A DNA stretch of 64,000 nucleotides from Allodiplogaster sudhausi (lineage: Eukaryota > Nematoda > Chromadorea > Rhabditida > Diplogasteridae), in assembly GCA_945643635.1 (NCBI GenBank), contig CALZFC010000020.1, positions 1,220,001 through 1,284,000 of the forward strand. The letters run 5' to 3'. Each line of letters begins with the position of its first letter. Positions within the stretch are counted from its first letter, which is position 1. The notes below the pieces were generated by a model. The model was not told the origin of the DNA. It did not search any database and saw only the letters and a list, made by a program, of their open reading frames with translations. The position numbers were made by a program, and so were the translations under genes. Shown here piece by piece: positions 10,951 to 20,721 of the stretch.

Positions 10951-11800
10951 ATGGCTCTTTTTCTTGAAGAATTAATGCCTCGCGGGCAGGAGGACATCAT
11001 CATCGAGCTCCGGCAACTATTTGACAAGTTCAGCAAGGAGGTTATACAAAAGATTCGGCTTATTATCTCTCTTTATCCAGTCTTTTCGTAATGAATTAAT
11101 GAGGCTACACCGAGCTATTGCCGATAGCTATTATTTTTCAACATTAGTTACGCGGTAGATTTATGAACCGTCTTATGTAGAAATTCATTATCTAGATAAC
11201 AACGATTTTCTCTTCATTTAATATATTAAGATGAACCGCTTCCCGCGCCGAGAACATGATCCTGCGCCAGAAAACGAGACGAAGGAGGAGGTTAGTAATG
11301 GTCGTGTTGAAATATTATGCGGATTGAAAAGAATACCGTACCCCGAGCAAATAATCTTTTTAGTCCACTGAACTCAAGTCTGCGATAGAGTCTCTGACGG
11401 CCGAGAACACGATCCTACTCGAGAAGTGCGACGAGACGGAGAAGAAGGTTAAAGTCGTGCATATGGAGATACATACATATGTATATGTATCACATAAGAA
11501 GCTTATTACAACTGCACAAGCTGCACTATTCCATCGCCCTTACAAAAGTGCAACATCCTCCAGCCCTATATACATATGTAAACCGCCCAATTGGTCAATA
11601 ATAAACTGTGTTCTCCCTGACTATTTCTTGTGCTCCAAATTGCATGTGTTGCCTAGCAAGCTACATAACTATTAGCAATGGCCTGTTGAAGGATTATGAG
11701 CAGGGAAAGAACACCATACCCGAATAAACTTTATTTTTAGTCCGCTGAACTGACGTCATCGATCAAGTATCTGACAAACAACGAGGAGAATGCCGACGAG
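10951..11800 (+). pseudogene. MALC-family gene 3, copy a, 3' exons missing
   Basis: Exon 10951-11040 (MALFLEELMPRGQEDIIIEL onward, donor GAG|GTTATA); a degenerate coiled-coil half exon about 11245-11290 with a deletion that shifts frame; an intact 28-codon coiled-coil exon 11364-11447 (STELKSAIESLTAENTILLE onward, donor AAG|GTTAAA); exon 11741-11800 (SAELTSSIKYLTNNEENADE, donor GAG|GTGAGT). The terminal exons seen in genes 1 and 2 are absent; AT repeats follow. All intact exons are phase 0. Its coiled-coil exon is clearly homologous to those of the MTET loci at 38-42 and 51-57 kb. Confidence 0.55.
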
Positions 11801-11858
11801 GTGAGTCTTACACAATAGCCCAAAACTTAAAATAGTCAGGCGTTGACTGTTATGACAA

Positions 11859-11891
<33 letters not shown>

Positions 11892-12258
11892 ACCAAGGAT
11901 GCTTCGGACGCAACAGACGCATCCAAATGCATCCTCCTTAATAACTATTGTCCTAAGCCAAACAACAGTAGAACGTTTAAATCGATTAGAATAATATTAT
12001 ATATATATATATATATACATATCTGTATGTATATATACATACAGATATGTATATATCCATATATATATTTCATTTATATTTTCATAATTATTTATTTATA
12101 ATATAAAAAAAACATTAAAAGAAGAATCGTAATCATAAATTTATCGTGTAAATAATGGGTGAAAATTATACATATGTAGCTTAAGAAATTTTGTTAAAAT
12201 TCGTTACAAATATGAAAAAGGAAGCGTATAGAAAGACATTAAGAATCAAAATCATTAC
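11801..12258. other. AT-rich spacer with microsatellites
   Basis: TA/AT runs at about 11858-11892 and 11997-12066 and AT-rich sequence between; no gene seen. The same content follows at 15791-16248. Confidence 0.6.
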
Positions 12259-12309
12259 CGTCAGTTCGGGAAAGCCCAACAGCTGCTTGAGTTCTATGTT
12301 CTGCAATAC

Positions 12310-12355
<46 letters not shown>

Positions 12356-12707
12356 ATACATATTTATTGTATCTATAAGTAGTGCTGAACACTATCTGTG
12401 TGCGCCTTGTTGAACCTGCCTGCCATCGGGAAGAATAAAAAAAAACTAAATTCCGACTGCACGAACACATATATTATATATATATATATATATATATTAT
12501 TATTATTAATATAGATATACATATATATATATTAATAATACAAAATACTTCATTACAAAATCTGAATAAGGCGGGAGAAAGAAAAATAATGTGCCGAATG
12601 CACTGTATAACCTCCTTCCTGATACTGCCAAACAGTTGCCCGAGCTCGCTACTGATCAACTTGTCCTCCTTGCCACGATGCGACGATTCTGTTTGACAAA
12701 GAGCCAT
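12259..12707 (-). CDS. MALC-family gene 4, copy a, partial, opposite strand
   Basis: On the minus strand, exon 12707-12612 encodes MALCQTESSHRGKEDKLISS and ends GSIRKE before GTTATA (32 codons, the family exon 1). After an AT-microsatellite intron, exon 12300-12259 encodes NIELKQLLGFPELT before GTAATG, the counterpart of NIEVTEIV.. in genes 1 and 2. The family 5' flank precedes it (12720-12910, inverted). Later exons are not found. It points towards gene 3 (tail to tail), so the family cluster contains both orientations. Confidence 0.5.
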
Positions 12708-12913
12708 TGGAAGATATAAATGAATCCGTTACAGTGCGGTCGGTGCATGCGCCGTGTTTTTTGCACTAATAAGTTACAGAAGGCTTGAACACAAAAACTG
12801 CAACCACGACTACCTTGAAACGACCGTAGCGTCCTAATTTCACTACTAATTAACGAAATAATTGATTCTCTATTCTCGGGAATCAAATGAATCTCGGGCA
12901 AATCCACCCGCGG

Positions 12914-14280
12914 CATTAATCTTGTCGTTTGTCCAAGACATGTCAAGGATAATCGGTCATGACCCTTTCAAAAATAAAACGGACACATGTATATAAGTCC
13001 TAGCCAGCGAGCTCTCATCACTTCGCTCTCATCTTCTCATCTTAACCGGCGGTCTTCTACTCTCTCTCTGATAAACCTCTCTCCCGCCTCGCCTCGCGTC
13101 TTCACACATTCTACTCTCTGTCCCTCACGTGGACGGACACAACAATTGGCGATCATGACTCAAGAACTCCGCGGCGGCCGATTCCACATCTACGGCCGAT
13201 TCCTCTTCTCTCTCTCGCTCTCTCTCGCGCCGGCCAGCCTCTCTCTATCACGGGTCGACGTCCTCTCTCGCGGAGTCGCTCTCGTGTGGCTGATCCTGTA
13301 CATCGACACGCTCTTCGGCCGCTCTACAGTTGTTAAAACCCCAAGGTGACGGGGGCCCGGTCTCTGCTTGCGGAGTCCGGGAACAACAAGGTGTGTTTTC
13401 CCTCCCCAGGCCCTCTCCTGTCCTATCCGCACGTGTGGCGCGGTTCCGTTAATTCGGAATCGGCAGCGTGGGATTGGAGGACAGGAGGCGTGCAGGTGGC
13501 GTAGCCAGCCTGCATTGCTGTGGCGCAGTGGTGGTGTGGAGCCCGGTGCGGAGTGGTGTGGTGCTGTGTGCGAGCTGGTGATCTACAGGCGGAGAAGGGG
13601 AGGAGTGTGAGGCACCGAGGAGAGAAGTAAGGTGGCAGTACAGCAGGAAGGTAGCCCGTGCTGAGAGTGTGCGTAAGCAACTCTGTACCACTGGAAGAGA
13701 TCAGTGACAGTACTGAGAGGCCAGACCTGAACTGGAGAGAATTTCGGACTCTAACAGTGAGAAGGTAGCCCGTACTGAAAGTGTGCCCCAGGCAACTTTG
13801 TCTCACTGAAGATGTCGGAGGATATGAAGGCGTTGCTGGAGTTGCTGAAGAAGCAACAGGAGGACAGCGCTGAGCAGATGAGACAGCAACAACAGAGCCA
13901 TGAAAGATTGGCGGAGCAGTTGCTGGAGAGACTGAAGAAGGTTGACAGTCCCACGCAAGGTCAATGGACACTTTTGTGTGCTTGTCCCTTATGTGGTGTA
14001 TAAACGTGGAGAGCCCAGAGTGACACGCTCGCGGTTACTACCGATGTCCCGGACAAATTATGGCATGCGACACAGTTTACGACAGATGACACACCTTTTT
14101 CGTAATGTTTGAAACAAATTTGGGGGGAAACATAAAACGAGCCAATAATTCTCGGACGTATGCAAGAACAATTTTCTGTTATCTGGCTGTACTTATATTA
14201 TGTTGATTTGTTTTTTTTTTAATTGACTTCGTCCTCTTTCTTAATGCCTTCGTCACCATTGTGCTGAAGAGCCTACAGTC
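12914..14280 (+). mobile_element. Truncated LTR retroelement, copy a (LTR, PBS, gag start)
   Basis: GC-rich island unlike its AT-rich surroundings. A TATATAAGTCC box (about 12993), pyrimidine-rich LTR with TGATAAACC, and an LTR end ACAACA at about 13144 are followed by ATTGGCGATCATGACTC, in the position and style of a primer-binding site. A gag-like frame starts at 13812. No protease, RT or integrase follows: coding is lost after about 14000. A related LTR piece is at 44425-44640. Exact LTR start is uncertain. Confidence 0.55.
13812..14003 (+). CDS. gag-like N-terminal fragment, copy a
   Basis: 63 codons starting MSEDMKALLELLKKQQEDSA, then a Gln/Glu-rich coiled coil (RQQQQSHERLAEQLLERLKK), then unrelated residues to a stop. 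The composition and the position downstream of a presumed LTR and primer-binding site fit the start of an LTR-retroelement Gag. The capsid and zinc-knuckle parts are missing. An identical copy is at 17817-18008. Confidence 0.45.
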   Translation: MSEDMKALLELLKKQQEDSAEQMRQQQQSHERLAEQLLERLKKVDSPTQGQWTLLCACPLCGV

Positions 14281-14837
14281 CCGCTCAACATTGTTGGGTC
14301 CGGTATTAATAGTATTAATAGTATTAATATAAATAATACAAACTGGAATAGCGCACTGAATACGCATTTTCGTGTCATTTCGCGTAGGAGTTTACCTATT
14401 TCGACCATGGAGATTACGACTATGAAGACCGTTTTCAAAAATATGCTGAAATGGCTGAGAACTCATAATATTGCATTTAATTTGGCCGCGTTTGGGTTCC
14501 AAACGGGCTGGCTCGAACTCCTGGACTACAATGTGCAAAATAATGTGAAATTTTCAGAGCACTTCTTACCTTTTTTGAGTTTCTTGTTTTATTTCTCTTG
14601 AGTTTCTCATTTTGTTAATGTATAAACGACGAAAAAAAAAGCAAAAAAAATTTTCGTGCTTGCAAAAATCTATTCTCAAAAGGGTATCGAACCGAGACCT
14701 CGAGATTGCCGGTCAAAGACTTACCAATACTCTACAAACGGTACAAACAGATCTGATGATACCTTTCTTTGGACAGCGTCGATTGCTCACAAAGGAAACG
14801 TTGATTCTGAACACTCTCTGTTTCCTACTTTAGTGGG

Positions 14838-14881
<44 letters not shown>

Positions 14882-14945
14882 AAGAAGGTGCAGCGTCGAC
14901 TACATCCACTCTGCGTCACCGTTTCAAGGCTGAAGCTACGGTATG
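14281..14945. other. Repeat-unit tail with tRNA-like segment and (GA)n
   Basis: No host gene. 14470-14870 is the same sequence as the left arm of the inverted repeat at 18475-18870, including the tRNA-like stretch on the minus strand (14686-14760) and a GA dinucleotide run at 14839-14876. Confidence 0.5.
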
Positions 14946-15790
14946 TCTTTTTCTTGAAGAATTAATGCCTCGCGGGCAGGAGGACATCATCATCGAGCTC
15001 CGGCAACTATTTGACAAGTTCAGCAAGGAGGTTATACAAAAGATTCGGCTTATTATCTCTCTTTATCCAGTCTTTTCGTAATGAATTAATGAGGCTACAC
15101 CGAGCTATTGCCGATAGCTATTATTTTTCAACATTAGTTACGCGGTAGATTTATGAACCGTCTTATGTAGAAATTCATTATCTAGATAACAACGATTTTC
15201 TCTTCATTTAATATATTAAGATGAACCGCTTCCCGCGCCGAGAACATGATCCTGCGCCAGAAAACGAGACGAAGGAGGAGGTTAGTAATGGTCGTGTTGA
15301 AATATTATGCGGATTGAAAAGAATACCGTACCCCGAGCAAATAATCTTTTTAGTCCACTGAACTCAAGTCTGCGATAGAGTCTCTGACGGCCGAGAACAC
15401 GATCCTACTCGAGAAGTGCGACGAGACGGAGAAGAAGGTTAAAGTCGTGCATATGGAGATACATACATATGTATATGTATCACATAAGAAGCTTATTACA
15501 ACTGCACAAGCTGCACTATTCCATCGCCCTTACAAAAGTGCAACATCCTCCAGCCCTATATACATATGTAAACCGCCCAATTGGTCAATAATAAACTGTG
15601 TTCTCCCTGACTATTTCTTGTGCTCCAAATTGCATGTGTTGCCTAGCAAGCTACATAACTATTAGCAATGGCCTGTTGAAGGATTATGAGCAGGGAAAGA
15701 ACACCATACCCGAATAAACTTTATTTTTAGTCCGCTGAACTGACGTCATCGATCAAGTATCTGACAAACAACGAGGAGAATGCCGACGAG
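14946..15790 (+). pseudogene. MALC-family gene 3, copy b, start codon lost
   Basis: Same exons as copy a (15354-15437 coiled coil; 15731-15790). The duplication breakpoint removed the ATG and 5' flank, so expression would need a new promoter and start. Confidence 0.6.
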
Positions 15791-15848
15791 GTGAGTCTTA
15801 CACAATAGCCCAAAACTTAAAATAGTCAGGCGTTGACTGTTATGACAA

Positions 15849-15881
<33 letters not shown>

Positions 15882-16248
15882 ACCAAGGATGCTTCGGACG
15901 CAACAGACGCATCCAAATGCATCCTCCTTAATAACTATTGTCCTAAGCCAAACAACAGTAGAACGTTTAAATCGATTAGAATAATATTATATATATATAT
16001 ATATATACATATCTGTATGTATATATACATACAGATATGTATATATCCATATATATATTTCATTTATATTTTCATAATTATTTATTTATAATATAAAAAA
16101 AACATTAAAAGAAGAATCGTAATCATAAATTTATCGTGTAAATAATGGGTGAAAATTATACATATGTAGCTTAAGAAATTTTGTTAAAATTCGTTACAAA
16201 TATGAAAAAGGAAGCGTATAGAAAGACATTAAGAATCAAAATCATTAC

Positions 16249-16299
16249 CGTCAGTTCGGGAAAGCCCAACAGCTGCTTGAGTTCTATGTTCTGCAATAC

Positions 16300-16361
<62 letters not shown>

Positions 16362-16474
16362 ATACATATTTATTGTATCTATAAGTAGTGCTGAACACTA
16401 TCTGTGTGCGCCTTGTTGAACCTGCCTGCCATCGGGAAGAATAAAAAAAAACTAAATTCCGACTGCACGAACAC

Positions 16475-16505
<31 letters not shown>

Positions 16506-16712
16506 TATTATTAATATAGATATACATATATATATATTAATAATACAAAATACTTCATTACAAAATCTGAATAAGGCGGGAGAAAGAAAAATAATGTGCC
16601 GAATGCACTGTATAACCTCCTTCCTGATACTGCCAAACAGTTGCCCGAGCTCGCTACTGATCAACTTGTCCTCCTTGCCACGATGCGACGATTCTGTTTG
16701 ACAAAGAGCCAT
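16249..16712 (-). CDS. MALC-family gene 4, copy b, partial
   Basis: Exons 16712-16617 and 16290-16249 on the minus strand are identical in sequence to copy a; only the AT microsatellite in the intron differs in length. Confidence 0.5.
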
Positions 16713-16918
16713 TGGAAGATATAAATGAATCCGTTACAGTGCGGTCGGTGCATGCGCCGTGTTTTTTGCACTAATAAGTTACAGAAGGCTTGAACACAAA
16801 AACTGCAACCACGACTACCTTGAAACGACCGTAGCGTCCTAATTTCACTACTAATTAACGAAATAATTGATTCTCTATTCTCGGGAATCAAATGAATCTC
16901 GGGCAAATCCACCCGCGG

Positions 16919-18285
16919 CATTAATCTTGTCGTTTGTCCAAGACATGTCAAGGATAATCGGTCATGACCCTTTCAAAAATAAAACGGACACATGTATATA
17001 AGTCCTAGCCAGCGAGCTCTCATCACTTCGCTCTCATCTTCTCATCTTAACCGGCGGTCTTCTACTCTCTCTCTGATAAACCTCTCTCCCGCCTCGCCTC
17101 GCGTCTTCACACATTCTACTCTCTGTCCCTCACGTGGACGGACACAACAATTGGCGATCATGACTCAAGAACTCCGCGGCGGCCGATTCCACATCTACGG
17201 CCGATTCCTCTTCTCTCTCTCGCTCTCTCTCGCGCCGGCCAGCCTCTCTCTATCACGGGTCGACGTCCTCTCTCGCGGAGTCGCTCTCGTGTGGCTGATC
17301 CTGTACATCGACACGCTCTTCGGCCGCTCTACAGTTGTTAAAACCCCAAGGTGACGGGGGCCCGGTCTCTGCTTGCGGAGTCCGGGAACAACAAGGTGTG
17401 TTTTCCCTCCCCAGGCCCTCTCCTGTCCTATCCGCACGTGTGGCGCGGTTCCGTTAATTCGGAATCGGCAGCGTGGGATTGGAGGACAGGAGGCGTGCAG
17501 GTGGCGTAGCCAGCCTGCATTGCTGTGGCGCAGTGGTGGTGTGGAGCCCGGTGCGGAGTGGTGTGGTGCTGTGTGCGAGCTGGTGATCTACAGGCGGAGA
17601 AGGGGAGGAGTGTGAGGCACCGAGGAGAGAAGTAAGGTGGCAGTACAGCAGGAAGGTAGCCCGTGCTGAGAGTGTGCGTAAGCAACTCTGTACCACTGGA
17701 AGAGATCAGTGACAGTACTGAGAGGCCAGACCTGAACTGGAGAGAATTTCGGACTCTAACAGTGAGAAGGTAGCCCGTACTGAAAGTGTGCCCCAGGCAA
17801 CTTTGTCTCACTGAAGATGTCGGAGGATATGAAGGCGTTGCTGGAGTTGCTGAAGAAGCAACAGGAGGACAGCGCTGAGCAGATGAGACAGCAACAACAG
17901 AGCCATGAAAGATTGGCGGAGCAGTTGCTGGAGAGACTGAAGAAGGTTGACAGTCCCACGCAAGGTCAATGGACACTTTTGTGTGCTTGTCCCTTATGTG
18001 GTGTATAAACGTGGAGAGCCCAGAGTGACACGCTCGCGGTTACTACCGATGTCCCGGACAAATTATGGCATGCGACACAGTTTACGACAGATGACACACC
18101 TTTTTCGTAATGTTTGAAACAAATTTGGGGGGAAACATAAAACGAGCCAATAATTCTCGGACGTATGCAAGAACAATTTTCTGTTATCTGGCTGTACTTA
18201 TATTATGTTGATTTGTTTTTTTTTTAATTGACTTCGTCCTCTTTCTTAATGCCTTCGTCACCATTGTGCTGAAGAGCCTACAGTC
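16919..18285 (+). mobile_element. Truncated LTR retroelement, copy b
   Basis: Exact duplicate of the 12914-14280 fragment carried by the 4-kb tandem duplication, with the gag-like frame at 17817-18008. Confidence 0.55.
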
Positions 18286-18474
18286 CCGCTCAACATTGTT
18301 GGGTCCGGTATTAATAGTATTAATAGTATTAATATAAATAATACAAACTGGAATAGCGCACTGAATACGCATTTTCGTGTCATTTCGCGTAGGAGTTTAC
18401 CTATTTCGACCATGGAGATTACGACTATGAAGACCGTTTTCAAAAATATGCTGAAATGGCTGAGAACTCATAAT

Positions 18475-18842
18475 ATTGCATTTAATTTGGCCGCGTTTGG
18501 GTTCCAAACGGGCTGGCTCGAACTCCTGGACTACAATGTGCAAAATAATGTGAAATTTTCAGAGCACTTCTTACCTTTTTTGAGTTTCTTGTTTTATTTC
18601 TCTTGAGTTTCTCATTTTGTTTATGTATAAACGACGAAAAAAAAAGCAAAAAAAATTTTCGTGCTTGCAAAAATCTATTCTCAAAAGGGTATCGAACCGA
18701 GACCTCGAGATTGCCGGTCAAAGACTTACCAATACTCTACAAACGGTACAAACAGATCTGATGATACCTTTCTTTGGACAGCGTCGATTGCTCACAAAGG
18801 AAACGTTGATTCTGAACACTCTCTGTTTCCTACTTTAGTGGG

Positions 18843-18886
<44 letters not shown>

Positions 18887-19125
18887 AAGAAGGTGCAGCG
18901 TCGACTACATCCACTCTGCGTCACCGTTTCAAGGCTGAAGCTACGGTATGTCGTTAGACCAACGATTTTTTCTCATTGTCAGCTAACAGCACCTGCACCT
19001 TCTTTCACCTCTCTCTCACACGCCCTCTCTCTATCTCTTCTCTCTCTCCCGCTCTCTATTTCTCGCTCCACCGGTCTCGCTTTCTCTTTCTCCCTCTCTC
19101 CTTCTTTCTCGTTCTCTGGTATTCC

Positions 19126-19164
<39 letters not shown>

Positions 19165-19528
19165 CCACTAAAGTATGAGCGAACGTATTCAGAATCGACG
19201 TTTCCTTTGTGAGGCAATCGACGCTGTCCAAAGAAAAATATCATCAGATTACGTTATACAGTCTGTAGAGTATTGGTAAGTCTTTGACCGGCAATCTCGA
19301 GGTCTCGGTTCGATACCTTTTGAGAATAGATTTTTGCAAGCACGAAAATTTTTTTTGCTTTTTTTTCGTCGATTATACATAAACAAAATGAGAAACTCAA
19401 GAGAAATAAAACAAGAAACTCAAAAAAGGTAAGAAGTGCTCTGAAAATTTCACATTATTTTGCACATTGTAGTCCAGGAGTTCGAGCCAGCCCGTTTGGA
19501 ACCCAAACGCGGCCAAATTAAATGCAAT
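18475..19528. mobile_element. Inverted repeat with tRNA-like segments (possible SINE-derived)
   Basis: Left arm 18475-18870 and right arm about 19135-19528 are near-perfect inverted copies; each ends in a dinucleotide run (GA on the left, CT on the right). Each arm holds a tRNA-like stretch; on the + strand 19262-19316 has GTAGAGTATTGGTAAGTC (A-box-like) and GGTTCGATACC (B box). Only the left arm is part of the 4-kb tandem repeat. The sequence between the arms (18950-19130) is a long pyrimidine tract. Confidence 0.55.
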
Positions 19529-20721
19529 CTTAAACAGAATGCAACAAAAAAACGCTATAACAATCTTTTGATTCCTATTTGGTGTCTATCAACGATCAAC
19601 AACCTGGCATTGACCTGGGTTACGTCGCGACCTCCCTAGGCGCGTGTGGAGCAAACGTGAAGATGACGTAATATTTCAAAGACAATGGTAAGCCATCCTA
19701 GGTCGTGACTGTTTACAAGCAATCAATCAATAATTTTTGTTTTGATTAAGTAAGCCGGCAAAATAATAAAATACATATGTATGTATGTATTCATGATTAC
19801 ATAAAGTATTCGTAAAATAAAAAAAATAATAATTGCAGACTATTGGGTCGTGAATAACCAAGAACGCGCACCCCCACACTACTATGTCAACCTGACCTTC
19901 TATGCAAGGCAATAGCAAGCAATCCTGCTCTCTGCGAGCGGATGGGAAGATTAAGGAACATTGTTTTTACAACTACATACGCTATCCGCATCTTTAATGA
20001 CTTTTTATTTTTTTCTCCTATAATCTTTATCTAAATACGTACATACAACACGAAAGATCTTTTATTGTGACTGTGGATTCATACATGAAACCAACATTAG
20101 AAATGGGAGTAGCAATAACATGTCAAGTGTTGACCATGCTCTGTATCACATGTTGTCGTATAAAGATGCTGTTAAACAATGAAATACTTCGAGGGATGAA
20201 TATTTAAGATTAAAGGAGATATGGAATAAAGTCAACTGAGTTAATTTTTTTCTGATTTAATCTCCTTGTCTTCTTCCTCCCCTTCTTTCTATCATCCTCT
20301 CCATTCTTCTCCCAACCACTTTCGTTCTCGCACTCCCTTTAATTTTATCCGCTAAAGTCACGTTGATTTTCCATTGCCAAGCGATGCAGAAGACGTCAGG
20401 GACATACCTGACCATCCTACCACGAATTAGGGTTACGGTCACCGAATCTGTTCGCTCTTGCTCTGCTTCGATCATCTGTTGCCAAGTGAAGGAGAAATGC
20501 TCGGGCGAGTCCGGAGAATCAGATTGGACTTAGTAATAATAATCTTTTTCACAAATTTCTCTCTCTCTCTCGCTCTTGCTCTCTATAAATCGCTTGTCCA
20601 TGAAAAGTGCTTGAATGAAAAGAATCTTCATTATTTGTAAACGCTGGGTGAGCGCCTTTAAAGAACAACCATTCAACAATTTACGGGAACATTGGCTGCA
20701 GGCCAGTGAGCCGGGCGCAAT
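19529..20721. other. Intergenic, no supported gene
   Basis: Contains a near-palindrome around 19620-19705 (GTCGCGACCTCCCTAGG and TCCTAGGTCGTGAC) and AT-rich sequence. A plus-strand frame near 20378-20526 looks protein-like but has no start or splice partner I can defend. Confidence 0.4.

Larger units (their letters stand above)
10956..14945 (+). repeat. 4-kb tandem duplication, copy 1
   Basis: Every landmark recurs 3990 bp later up to the AT microsatellites and 4005 bp later beyond them. Differences noticed are microsatellite lengths near 12330/16310 and 12480/16480 and one base at 14618/18623 (ttgttaatg versus ttgtttatg). The junction between copies falls at TCTTT (14946) with microhomology to the end of the unit (TATGTC). 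Confidence 0.95.
14946..18950 (+). repeat. 4-kb tandem duplication, copy 2
   Basis: Direct repeat of 10956-14945. At its left junction the MALC gene 3 exon 1 has lost its own ATGGCT and is joined in frame to upstream sequence (..ACG GTA TGT CTT TTT CTT GAA). At its right end the unit stops at GCTACGGTATG and continues into new sequence GTTAGACC. Confidence 0.95.

Noticed and set aside
11457..11675. 72-codon frame starting MHMEIHTYVYVSHKK (and duplicate at 15447)
   Set aside because: It begins inside the CATACATATGTATATG repeat of an intron between MALC exons; the exons use another frame.
12987..13971. Long frames on both strands in the GC-rich island (120- and 182-codon frames at 12987 and 13423)
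   Set aside because: They overlap LTR and untranslated retroelement sequence, are Ser/Pro/Thr- or Arg-rich by composition, and show no domain; only the short gag-like frame at 13812 is credible.
16181..16476. Frames with runs of IYIYIYIY on either strand, also at 8483, 38203 and 50745 onward
   Set aside because: Translation of AT dinucleotide repeats.
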